Assembly (NCBI GenBank): GCA_023249095.1
Contig: JAHFDK010000036.1
Location: forward strand, 1-33,859
Origin: Candidatus Rokuibacteriota bacterium
Lineage (GTDB): Bacteria > Methylomirabilota > Methylomirabilia > Rokubacteriales > CSP1-6
Length of the DNA stretch: 33,859 bases
Direction of reading: 5' to 3'
Position 1 is the stretch's first letter. Each line of letters opens with the position of its first letter. Below the pieces are notes generated by a model. It searched no databases. It saw only the letters and a program-made list of their open reading frames with translations, and was not told the DNA's origin. A program made the translations under genes and the position numbers. This document shows, piece after piece, positions 1 to 7,753 of this stretch.

Positions 1-762
1 GCACCCGGCCGAAGTCCTGCGAGAGGCGCTCTCGCGCTAGTCGCCGTCGCGATCGCTGCCGTTTTCGCCGCCGCCTTCGTCAAGGGGGCGATCGGCTTCG
101 GATTCCCCACGCTGGGCACGCCGCTGTTGGCGCTCGTGGTCGACGTGAAGACCGCCGTGGCGGCGCTGGTCATTCCGAACCTCGTGATGGACGGGCTTCA
201 GCTCCGGCGCCAGCGCCCGCTCGGCGCCACCCCACGCCGGCTGGCCCCGCTCCTGGTCTTCACCATGCTGGGCACGATCGTCGGCACGAAGCTCCTGGTC
301 GTGCTCCCGGGGCGCACGGCGACGTTGATCCTCGGCGCCTTCGTCCTCGGCTTCGTCGCGCTCGATCTCGCACGCTTCTCGCCGCGGGTGCCCGCGGGCT
401 GGGAGCGGCTGCTCGCGCCGCCCGTCGGGCTCGCGGCTGGTGTCATGGGGGGCATCACCAACGCGCCCGGCACGGCGCTCGCCCTCTACTTCGTGGCACT
501 CGGCATGGACAAGCGCGAGTTCGTCCGCTCGATCGCCTTCACGTTTCTCATCGTCAAGGCTGTTCAACTCGCTTCGCTCGGCTGGTACGGGCTCCTCGGC
601 TGGCCGCTCGTGCTGGGCTCGCTCGGGCTGACCGCCGCCGGCCTCGCGGGCTTCGGGCTCGGCATCCGCGTGCAAGACAGACTCGACCAGCGCGCCTTCA
701 ACCGCGGGGTGCTGGTGTTCCTGGCGACGCTCGGCGCCTGGCTCGTGGTGCGGACGCTCTGA
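1..762 (+). CDS. TauE/SafE-family membrane transporter, 5' partial
   Basis: The frame is open from base 1 and has no convincing start codon before a glycine-rich first helix (motif GAIGFGFPTLGTPLL, bases 88-132), so the gene begins outside the window; the ATG at 127 would cut this helix and is not the start. About 253 residues are visible, with some seven hydrophobic segments and a second glycine-rich repeat near bases 430-485 (GVMGGITNAPGTALALYF). This two-repeat glycine pattern is typical of the TauE/SafE/DUF81 family (PF01925), inner-membrane exporters or permeases for sulfite, sulfoacetate and other small organic anions. The substrate cannot be told from sequence. It converges on the gene at 772-1266 with a 9-bp gap. 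Confidence 0.85.
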   Translation, partial: APGRSPARGALALVAVAIAAVFAAAFVKGAIGFGFPTLGTPLLALVVDVKTAVAALVIPNLVMDGLQLRRQRPLGATPRRLAPLLVFTMLGTIVGTKLLVVLPGRTATLILGAFVLGFVALDLARFSPRVPAGWERLLAPPVGLAAGVMGGITNAPGTALALYFVALGMDKREFVRSIAFTFLIVKAVQLASLGWYGLLGWPLVLGSLGLTAAGLAGFGLGIRVQDRLDQRAFNRGVLVFLATLGAWLVVRTL

Positions 763-771
763 CCCGCGCCT

Positions 772-1266
772 TCAGGAGGCTGCGCCGGTCAGCAGCGCGA
801 AGATGCGACGGATCAGCTCCTCGTGGTCCTCTATATTCTGCTGAAAGATCTGGAGCTCCTTCAGCTCCACGAGGTCCACGGTGCGGAAGGGCTCGCCCGG
901 GCGCATCGAGCCGAAGTTGATCGCCTGAAAGCACGAGCGCCCCGCCTCAGGCCGGTCGGTCACGAGGATGAAGTAGAGGTTCGGCCACTGCCGGCGCGCC
1001 ATGTAGAAGATCGACCGTTCGCCGCGCTGGTTCTCGACGGAGACGAACTGGTAGGCCGACGGCCGGTACTTCACCTCGACGAGGAACTCCCCGGGGTTCT
1101 CCGACTCCGCCTCGGACGAGACGCGGAAATCAGGGGAGAAGTCTTCGCGCCCGAACCGGAGCGGCGAGGTGTTGTTGCGGAAGGGGTGGATCTGGTAGCG
1201 CGCGCGGCGGAAGATGGCTTCCACCAGGGCTTCGGCAATACGGCTTTTGACCTCGAGCAGATCCAT
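772..1266 (-). CDS. Small PD-(D/E)XK-nuclease-like protein
   Basis: 164 residues, starting at an ATG preceded by GGGGAGG. I do not recognise a named family. The middle carries a pattern like the PD-(D/E)XK nuclease core: SPDFRV (about residues 44-49, candidate metal-binding Asp) followed some 15 residues later by FLVEVKYRPS (about 61-70, the ExK motif). The N-terminus is helical with a Glu in DLLEVKSRIAEALVE, as in many restriction-type and Holliday-junction-type folds; the rest alternates strands and helices. No methyltransferase or helicase gene adjoins it, so it is not an obvious restriction system. Function is unknown; the nuclease-fold assignment is inference from motif spacing. Confidence 0.7.
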   Translation of the reverse strand: MDLLEVKSRIAEALVEAIFRRARYQIHPFRNNTSPLRFGREDFSPDFRVSSEAESENPGEFLVEVKYRPSAYQFVSVENQRGERSIFYMARRQWPNLYFILVTDRPEAGRSCFQAINFGSMRPGEPFRTVDLVELKELQIFQQNIEDHEELIRRIFALLTGAAS

Positions 1267-1324
1267 AATCCTCCCCGAAACCGGGAAGAAGCGCTGAAAC
1301 CCGCACCGATGTGGTGCAGGACCA

Positions 1325-1373
1325 TAGTATCATCCGGCGGGGCTCCGCCCCGACACCCAAAGTCGCAAGGAGG
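1325..1373 (+). promoter_or_regulatory. Candidate promoter -10, leader hairpin and ribosome binding site
   Basis: TAGTAT at 1325-1330 resembles a -10 element. It is followed by a perfect 6-bp hairpin (CGGGGC, loop TCC, GCCCCG; 1338-1352) and a strong Shine-Dalgarno AAGGAGG at 1367-1373 that serves the ATG at 1379. No good -35 box was seen. The hairpin could also be an attenuator or mRNA stabiliser; this is a sequence-only guess. Confidence 0.3.
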
Positions 1374-1378
1374 ACGTG

Positions 1379-2209
1379 ATGCTCACTCGCCGCCAGATGC
1401 TGGCCACAAGCTCCACGTTCGCGGGATATGCGCTATCCGTCGACACCGTGCTGGCCCAGGCCATCAAGACCGATAGCGACGGGATTCTCGCCGGTGACCA
1501 GGTGGTCAAGATCGGCAGTTACGAGATGCCCGTGTATGAGGCGCGGCCGGCGACAGGGAAGGACCACTCGATCCTGCTCGTGATCTCCGAGATCTGGGGT
1601 GTCCACGAGTACGTCCGCGATTGCGCGCGGCGGTTCGCCAAGGCGGGCTACTATGCGGTCGCGCCCGAGCTCTTCAAACGCGAGGGCGGGGTGGCGCAGC
1701 TCCCGAACGTCCAGGACATCCTGAAGATCGTGCTCGCGCAGAAGCGCGAGCAGACGCTGGGCGATCTCAAGGCGGCGGTAGACTGGGCCAAGACGCGGCC
1801 CAACGTGAAGGCGGCCAGCGTCGGCGTCACGGGCTGGTGCTGGGGGGGCTCGACGGTGTACCAGGTGGCGGCCACGAACGCGGACATGAAGGGCGCGGTC
1901 GCCTGGTACGGGCCGCCCGCACGTCCCTATCAGGGCGCCTCGGGTCCGGTCACGGGGTTCGACCTCGCCAAGGACATCAAGATCCCGTTCCTTGGGCTCT
2001 ACGGGGAGACGGATCAGAGTCCGAAGCCCGAGGATGCCCGGCGCTTGGGCGAGCTGTTGAGGCAGCACAACAAGAACGCTGAGGTCGTCGTCTACCCGGG
2101 CGCGGGTCACGGCTTCCATGCCGACTACCGTCCGTCCTACAACGCGGCCGCGGCCGCCGACGCCTGGAAGCGCTGCACGGACTTCTTCGCGAAGAATCTG
2201 CGCGCGTAG
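1379..2209 (+). CDS. Dienelactone hydrolase family protein, exported (Tat-like signal)
   Basis: An alpha/beta hydrolase of the carboxymethylenebutenolidase/DLH family (PF01738), 276 residues. The N-terminus LTRRQMLATSSTFAGYAL has twin arginines, a hydrophobic stretch and a likely cleavage after VLAQA, suggesting Tat export. The catalytic triad is visible: Cys in GWCWGG (about residue 154), Asp in YGETDQ (about 212) and His in GAGHGFH (about 244). The family hydrolyses dienelactone in chlorocatechol degradation, but many members act on other lactones or esters, so the substrate is open. The ATG at 1379 is preferred over the GTG at 1376 because AAGGAGG ends at 1373, giving 5-nt spacing. Confidence 0.9.
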   Translation: MLTRRQMLATSSTFAGYALSVDTVLAQAIKTDSDGILAGDQVVKIGSYEMPVYEARPATGKDHSILLVISEIWGVHEYVRDCARRFAKAGYYAVAPELFKREGGVAQLPNVQDILKIVLAQKREQTLGDLKAAVDWAKTRPNVKAASVGVTGWCWGGSTVYQVAATNADMKGAVAWYGPPARPYQGASGPVTGFDLAKDIKIPFLGLYGETDQSPKPEDARRLGELLRQHNKNAEVVVYPGAGHGFHADYRPSYNAAAAADAWKRCTDFFAKNLRA

Positions 2210-2217
2210 CGGGTAGG

Positions 2218-3200
2218 CTACTGGATCACCTGATCCGCCCGCCCCAGCATCGACTGCGGGATCGTGAGGCCGAGCGCCTTGGCGGTCTTGAGGTTGATCA
2301 CCAGCTCGAACTTCGTCGGCCGCTCCACGGGCAGCTCGGCGGGCTTCGCACCTTTCAGGATTCTGTCCACGAAGTAGGCGGCTCGTCTGTGCATACTTGA
2401 ATAGCTCGGCCCAAAGGAGAACAATCCGCCCGCGTCGACCAATTCGGGGTGCGAAGGCACCGTCGGGAGCCGCTGTTTGGTAGCGAAGTCCATGATGCGC
2501 TGGCGATTGTGCAAGAATAAACGATCCCCCATCACGCGGAGCGCCCCTGGCCGCGCCCTGACGATCGCTTTGAACATCTCGTCGAACTCACTCGGGGTCC
2601 TCGCCTCGAAGACCTGCACTTTCATTCCCAAGACCTGAGCTGCGACCTGCATCTCCTTCAGGTAGTTCAGGAGAGTCGGATTCTCCGGATTCTGGAGCGC
2701 GGCGACGTGGGAAAGCTTGGGTATCACCTCCCGGAGCAATTCCAGCCGTTTCCCCTCCAGTCCCTCCACGGTCGAGTTTATTCCGGTGATGTTGCCGCCG
2801 GGCTTCGCGAGGCTCGCGACGAGGCCCGTATCGACGGGATCGCCGACGGCCACCATGACGAGGGGGACCGACGTCGTCGCCTTTTGACAGCGAGGGAGGC
2901 GGGTGTCCCGGCGGTCACGATCACCTCCACCCTCTGGGCGAGCAACTCCGCGATGAGGGCCGGAAAACGCTCGTACTTCCCTTCCGCCCATCGATACTCG
3001 ATGACGATATTCTGTCCCTCGACGTAGCCCAGGTCACGCAAGCCCTCGCGGAATGGCCCCACGAGATGGGCCTCAAGGGCAGCCGTGGAGTTCCCGAGGA
3101 AACCGATCCGGTACAGCTTCCCCGGCTGCTGCCCCTGAGCGGCGAGCGGCGCAAGAATGAGGATGAGAGTGAGAATGACCGCGAGCCCGATCAGTCGCAT
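2218..3200 (-). pseudogene. TrpX/DUF534-type ABC solute-binding protein, frameshifted
   Basis: Two overlapping frames together make one ABC substrate-binding protein of PF04392 type (about 327 residues). The N-terminal part (start ATG at 3198-3200) has a signal peptide ending PLAAQGQQ, then YRIGFLGNS and GYVEGQNIVIEYRWAEG, and runs to TAGTPASLAVK. The rest continues in the next frame from KATTSVPLVMVAVGDPV through SLAKPGGNITGINS to a typical C-terminus (AKALGLTIPQSMLGRADQVIQ). The frames join at a run of four T on the + strand (2882-2885); one extra base there would restore a full protein. No permease or ATPase adjoins it, which is usual for these orphan binding proteins. It may be a real pseudogene or a homopolymer sequencing error. 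Confidence 0.85.
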
Positions 3201-3253
3201 GCGGGCGTCTATGCGGCCCTTGAAGGGCAGAGCGGTGTCGTGCCCCCCGATTT

Positions 3254-3919
3254 TCAAACGCTCGCGAAGAAGCGCGCCGGGGCGCCCTCCGTCCCGGCGA
3301 TCTTGTAGAAGGGGGCAGCGAAGTCGACGCGCCGCCGGGGCAGCGCGCCGAGGCCCGTCAGGCCCTCCATGATGACGACGCCCGCGCCGAGGATCACCCG
3401 GTGCATCGGGAAATCCTCCGAGGAGAAGTCGGGCAGCCGAGCGCAGTACTCTTCGAAGAAATCGAAGCCGATGTTCTTCGGGCCTCGCGCGACCAGCCAC
3501 TCCGCTGACTCGGGCGGGAAGTATGGGGACCGCGTGAAATAGTCGGGCCACCGGCCGTACATCTTGTCCGTCCAGTCCGTGCGCAGGAGCACGATATCGC
3601 CCTGACGCACGTTGTCGGCCCCCCCGCGCTTGAGGTCGTCGATGGTGATCGCGTGGTTCGGTCCCGCGAACGACAGGTCGACCACCAGGGCCTCGCCCAT
3701 GACCTGGTCGAGCGAAATCTCGGCAGTGGTGATGCCGTCCCGGAAGACGTGCAGGGGCGAATCGATGTGGGCGCCGGTGTGGAGACTCTGGTGCACGCTC
3801 GAGACCTGCCAGAACCCGGGACCGCGCCGGTGGGGCGTGATCTCGAGCCGCATGTTGGTGGAGGGCGGCGAGAGCGTCGCGTCGTCCACGGTCACCGACA
3901 GGTCGATGTAGCGTTTCAT
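3254..3919 (-). CDS. Cyclase family protein (kynurenine-formamidase-like metal hydrolase)
   Basis: 221 residues of the PF04199 cyclase family. The metal-binding signature is present as HTGAHIDSPLHVF (residues about 47-59, canonical HxGTHxDxPxH), with later conserved segments DIVLLRTDW and GFDFFEEY. Family members are metal-dependent hydrolases such as kynurenine formamidase and isatin hydrolase. The start lies 12 bp after the stop of the UbiD gene, so the two are probably cotranscribed and may act on one aromatic or amide compound; the substrate is not predictable. Confidence 0.88.
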   Translation of the reverse strand: MKRYIDLSVTVDDATLSPPSTNMRLEITPHRRGPGFWQVSSVHQSLHTGAHIDSPLHVFRDGITTAEISLDQVMGEALVVDLSFAGPNHAITIDDLKRGGADNVRQGDIVLLRTDWTDKMYGRWPDYFTRSPYFPPESAEWLVARGPKNIGFDFFEEYCARLPDFSSEDFPMHRVILGAGVVIMEGLTGLGALPRRRVDFAAPFYKIAGTEGAPARFFASV

Positions 3920-3931
3920 GGGCGCGGTCTC

Positions 3932-5308
3932 CTATGAGCGGGCCAGGCGGTCCACGAGGTCCCGAGCCCAGGCCATTTTTTCATGCGACATCACGAGCTT
4001 CGCGGCGAACGGTTCGCCGAAGGGCCGGGTCGCGTCGATGCCGAGCTTGGCGGTGACGCCCCGCTCGTCGGCGCTCGGGTCGAGCAACGCGCCGAGACTC
4101 CCGGAGATGACGACCAGATCGCGATCGGCCTGCACGCGCGTCGCCACCGCCCAGAGCACCTCCGATTCGTCGAACACGTCGATGTCGTCGTCGACGACGA
4201 TGACCAGCTTCACGTAGTGATCCACGCCCAGGACGATCGGAATCACGTGCTTGGCCTCGCCGGGCCGGCTCTGCGCGATCGAGACGTAGGCCGTGAACGA
4301 CGACGTTCCCGAGAGCGGCACGTGCACACCGCGGACGTTCGGGATGACGCGCGCGAGGGCGTTGGCAATCTCGGCCTCGCGGATCAGGCCGAGGGTCGTG
4401 ATGTGGTCGCCCGCGCGCCCGGAGCCGATCGACTGGAACCACGGCCCCTCGCGCATCGCGAGGGCCTTCGCGACAAAAACGTGCTCGGTCGAGCGGCGCG
4501 AGACGTAGCCGGTGAACTCGCCGAACGGGCCCTCGGGCTCGCGTACGTTCGGGAGGATCTCGCCTTCGATCACGATCTCGGCCGACGCGGGGACGTGCAG
4601 GTCGATGGTCGAGCAGGGCGCGACCTCCAGCGGCTCGCCCAGGAGCCCGCCCACCACCTCGAACTTGCCGACGTCGGGCGGGGGATAGGCGAGCGAGCCC
4701 ATCGACACCAGGGGGTGGAGCCCCAGCACGATCGCGCACGGCAGCGCGCGGCCCTTCGCCTCGGCGCGCCGCTGGTACTCGAACATGCGTCGGCGGGAGT
4801 GGAGGCTCACGCCCATGCGGTCGCGCCCCTTCAGCTGGAAGCGGTGATACCCCTCGGTCTCGACGCCGGTGTCGGGATCGCGAGCGACCAGCATCCCGGC
4901 GGTGAGATAGCGCCCCGCGTCGCCGGGAAAGTACCGCGGCATGGGCAGGGCCCCGAGGTCCACGGCCGGCCCGGTCAGCACCCGATGGCGGAAGGGAGGA
5001 TCCGGGACGACGACCGGCTTGATGTGCTCTTTGATGCGGCGCGCGTACTCGGCGGCGAGCGCGCGCTCGTCGACACGGAGCGCCCACGCGAGGGCGCGGC
5101 GGCTCGCCACGACGTTGCAGACGATGGGGATGTCGTGGCCGGCGACCCGATCGAAGAAGAGGATCGGATAGCGCCGCCGGCGCTCGTACTCGAGGACGAG
5201 CGCCATCACGTCCTCCTCGATCGACACCGGCTCGGTCACGTGGATCACTTCGCCCGGGTGAGCCCGATCGTAGGCGGCGACGAAGCTCCGGAGGTCCTGG
5301 TCGGCCAC
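3932..5308 (-). CDS. UbiD family decarboxylase
   Basis: A prenylated-FMN-dependent (de)carboxylase of the UbiD family (PF01977), 458 residues from a GTG start at 5308. Family landmarks are GYHRFQLKGRDRMGVSLH, DLHVPASAEIVIEGE and EPEGPFGEFTGYVS; the last contains the conserved Glu pair of the active site. The frame stays open to an ATG at 5402-5404, but the extra 32 residues are not UbiD-like and lack a Shine-Dalgarno, so GTG (ADQDLRSFVAAYD follows) is preferred. UbiD enzymes decarboxylate aromatic or alpha,beta-unsaturated acids and need UbiX for the cofactor; no ubiX is visible here. It heads a probable operon with the cyclase gene and is divergent from the M24 gene. Confidence 0.9.
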   Translation of the reverse strand: MADQDLRSFVAAYDRAHPGEVIHVTEPVSIEEDVMALVLEYERRRRYPILFFDRVAGHDIPIVCNVVASRRALAWALRVDERALAAEYARRIKEHIKPVVVPDPPFRHRVLTGPAVDLGALPMPRYFPGDAGRYLTAGMLVARDPDTGVETEGYHRFQLKGRDRMGVSLHSRRRMFEYQRRAEAKGRALPCAIVLGLHPLVSMGSLAYPPPDVGKFEVVGGLLGEPLEVAPCSTIDLHVPASAEIVIEGEILPNVREPEGPFGEFTGYVSRRSTEHVFVAKALAMREGPWFQSIGSGRAGDHITTLGLIREAEIANALARVIPNVRGVHVPLSGTSSFTAYVSIAQSRPGEAKHVIPIVLGVDHYVKLVIVVDDDIDVFDESEVLWAVATRVQADRDLVVISGSLGALLDPSADERGVTAKLGIDATRPFGEPFAAKLVMSHEKMAWARDLVDRLARS

Positions 5309-5478
5309 CCCGATCAGACCCGTTCGTCCTCGGGCGTGCGTCTGAGTGTCCGTCCCATCGTCATTTTGGTTTGACAGGCTAGCAGCGCGGCTGATATGAA
5401 GCAAGCGCTTTGCGCACTATCGTTGCCGCCTGCGGAACGTCCGGCTCGCCGATCTGACCGTCTGACGAAAGGACAACC

Positions 5479-6714
5479 ATGGCGAACTTCGGCACGGTGG
5501 GGGTGGACTGGCAGGAGCGGGTGAACTGGGGCCGGCTGCGGACGTACCGGCTGGAGCGGGCGCGCGAGCGGATGAAGGCGCACAACCTCGGCGCCCTCCT
5601 CCTGATGTACGACGAGAACGTCCGCTACGTGACGAGCACGCTGACGCCGGGGTGGAACCGGCTGAAGCCCGGGCTCCGCTACGCGCTCCTGTGCGGCGAC
5701 GGGGCCCCGGTGCTGTTCGAGCAGGGCGACATCGGGTTCCAGATCCAGCGGCACGCCCCGTGGATCCCGCAGGAGAACATCCGGTACTCGTACGCGTGGA
5801 TCAAGGGCGCGGCGGGTCCGGCGTCGCGCCAGCAGGTCAAGAAGTTCACCGACGCCATCATGAAGGAGATGCGGCGCTACGACGTCGCCGACAAGACGCT
5901 CGGCGTCGACTTCATCGACATCAACATGCTCAATCAGTTCAACGAGGCAAAGCTCACGTGGGCGGACGGCATGACGGCGATGATGGAGGCGCGGGCGATC
6001 AAGAACGTGGACGAGCAGGAGTGTCTGCGAATCGTGGGCGCCATCGGTGACGCGGCCCACTGGGAGACGATGCGCTTCCTCAAGCCCGGCCTGACGGAGA
6101 ACCAGGTGACGGCGCACATCATGCAGTACCTCTACGCGATTCCGGGGGTGGAGGACGTGGAGGACGTGATCGTGTCGTCGGGGCCGAACACGTGGCCGAA
6201 CTGGCGGAACTTCTCGGATCGGATCATCAAGCCGGGCGAGATCGTCTTCATGGACCTGGCCGCGCTGACGTGGAACGGCTACAAGTCGTGCTACTACCGG
6301 ACGTATTGCGTCGGCAAACAGCCGACGCAGGAGATGAAGGACTACTACGCGATCGCGCTGAAGTGGCTGTACGACTCGATCAACGCGGTGCGTCCCGGAG
6401 CGACGACGCGCGACATCGCGCTGAAGTGGCCATCGGCGCAGGAGGCGTGGGGGTACGCGGAAGAGGACCAGGCCGCCGCGAATCTCTGGGGGCACGGGCT
6501 CGGGCTCGCGCAGTACGACCCACCGGTGATCTCGCGGATCTGGTCGCTCGACCATCCGCTGGAGATCCGTCCAGGCATGGTGTTCGCGCTCGAGACCCAG
6601 CACGGCAAGCGGTACGAGTGGGGCGTGCGCATCGAGGAGATGCTGATCGTCCACGACGACCGGACGGAGATCATCTCGAGCTTCCCGGTCGAGCAGATCA
6701 CGGTGGTGATGTGA
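5479..6714 (+). CDS. M24 (creatinase/aminopeptidase P-like) family protein
   Basis: 411 residues with the pita-bread fold pattern of M24: a creatinase-like N-terminal domain (about 1-165) and a C-terminal catalytic-type domain. Of the five usual metal ligands I see the first Asp (IVFMDLAAL), His (LWGHGLGLAQ), Glu (FALETQHG) and last Glu (VRIEEML). The second Asp, normally in GYxSDxTRT, is Cys here (GYKSCYYRTYC), so the metal site is altered. M24 proteins include Xaa-Pro peptidases, creatinase (metal-free), ectoine hydrolase and DMSP lyase DddP, so this need not be a peptidase. Start ATG follows AAAGGA at a 5-nt spacing. The next gene begins 7 bp downstream. Confidence 0.85.
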   Translation: MANFGTVGVDWQERVNWGRLRTYRLERARERMKAHNLGALLLMYDENVRYVTSTLTPGWNRLKPGLRYALLCGDGAPVLFEQGDIGFQIQRHAPWIPQENIRYSYAWIKGAAGPASRQQVKKFTDAIMKEMRRYDVADKTLGVDFIDINMLNQFNEAKLTWADGMTAMMEARAIKNVDEQECLRIVGAIGDAAHWETMRFLKPGLTENQVTAHIMQYLYAIPGVEDVEDVIVSSGPNTWPNWRNFSDRIIKPGEIVFMDLAALTWNGYKSCYYRTYCVGKQPTQEMKDYYAIALKWLYDSINAVRPGATTRDIALKWPSAQEAWGYAEEDQAAANLWGHGLGLAQYDPPVISRIWSLDHPLEIRPGMVFALETQHGKRYEWGVRIEEMLIVHDDRTEIISSFPVEQITVVM

Positions 6715-6721
6715 GCGGGGC

Positions 6722-7753
6722 GTGACCCTCGCGGCGGTGCTCCAGGCGCCACGGCGCCTCGAGCTCCTGACGCGACCGACGCCGGTCGCCCGTCGCGGCG
6801 AGGCCGTTGTTCGGATCGCGGCGACCGCCGTCTGCCACACGGACCTCGAGATCTACACCGGACGCCATCCCGGGGTCCGTCTCCCCGTGGTGATGGGCCA
6901 CGAAGCCACCGGCGTCGTCGAGGCGGTCGGCGACGGCGTCGCGCGGGTCCAGCCCGGGCAGGCGGTTCTGCTCAATCCGATCATTGCCTGTGGCGCGTGC
7001 GACTCCTGCGCGCGTGGCCACGGCAACCTCTGCCGTAACGCCGGCCTCTTCGGACGGGAGATGGACGGCTCCCTCGCCGAGCACGTCGTGCTGCCCGAGA
7101 GCTACCTCTATCCGCTCCCGGCTCACGTGCCGCTCGCGGCGGCGACTCTGATCGAGACACTCGCCACCGTACGCCACGCACAGGAGCGCGCGCGCATCGC
7201 GCCGGGCGAGTCGGTGGTGGTCCTGGGCCAGGGCGTGGCCGGGCTGCTCCACACGCAGCTCGCGAAGCTCTCGGGCGCCTGCCCGGTCGTCGCCGTGTCC
7301 CGCAGCCCCTGGAAGCTCGAGCTCGCGCGCCGCCGGAACGCCGACCGCGTCGTGAACTCCGCCCACGAGGACGCCATCGCCGCCGTGAGGGAAGCCACCG
7401 CGGGACGCGGCGCGGACGTGGTCGTCGATGCCGCCGGCGATCCGGCGCTCATCGCGCCCGCGATCGAGATGCTGGCGCCGGGCGGCCGGCTCCTCGTGTA
7501 CGGGATCAGCCACCGGCCGGTGCCCGACTTCACGACGTTCCCACTTTACTTCAAGGAGCTGACCCTGTACGGCTCTCGCGCCCTGACGCCCGGCGACTTC
7601 GCCCCCGCGATCGACCTCGTCGCCTCGGGTGCCGTCGACGTCGACGGCTTCATCACCGCATCGTATCCGCTGGAACGGGTGGCGGCGGCGTTCGAAGAAT
7701 ACGAACGCTCCGCCGACTCCGTCCTGAGGCTCGTCATTGCCCCGCACGAGTGA
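6722..7753 (+). CDS. Zinc-dependent alcohol dehydrogenase (MDR family)
   Basis: 343 residues, GTG start 7 bp after the M24 stop. It has the two-domain MDR layout: a GroES-like N-terminal domain with catalytic zinc ligands (VCHTDLE and GHEATG), the four-Cys structural zinc lobe (CGACDSCARGHGNLC), and a Rossmann NAD(P)-binding domain (VLGQGVAGLL). Such enzymes interconvert alcohols or polyols and aldehydes or ketones with NAD(P)+. The substrate cannot be assigned. It probably belongs to one transcript with its neighbours: its end overlaps the next gene by 17 bp. Confidence 0.9.
   Translation: MTLAAVLQAPRRLELLTRPTPVARRGEAVVRIAATAVCHTDLEIYTGRHPGVRLPVVMGHEATGVVEAVGDGVARVQPGQAVLLNPIIACGACDSCARGHGNLCRNAGLFGREMDGSLAEHVVLPESYLYPLPAHVPLAAATLIETLATVRHAQERARIAPGESVVVLGQGVAGLLHTQLAKLSGACPVVAVSRSPWKLELARRRNADRVVNSAHEDAIAAVREATAGRGADVVVDAAGDPALIAPAIEMLAPGGRLLVYGISHRPVPDFTTFPLYFKELTLYGSRALTPGDFAPAIDLVASGAVDVDGFITASYPLERVAAAFEEYERSADSVLRLVIAPHE

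Noticed and set aside
4183..4203. Palindromic GTCGTCGTCGACGACGA-like stretch
   Set aside because: It lies inside the UbiD coding region and encodes an Asp-rich run (VVDDDIDVF); codon repetition explains it.
5379..5478. Near-palindrome around GCAAGCGCTTTGC in the ubiD-M24 intergenic region as an operator
   Set aside because: The symmetry is imperfect and single-copy; support is too weak.
5314..6840. 508-codon open frame on the minus strand
   Set aside because: It is the antisense shadow of the M24 gene, with low-complexity Arg/His/Asp composition.
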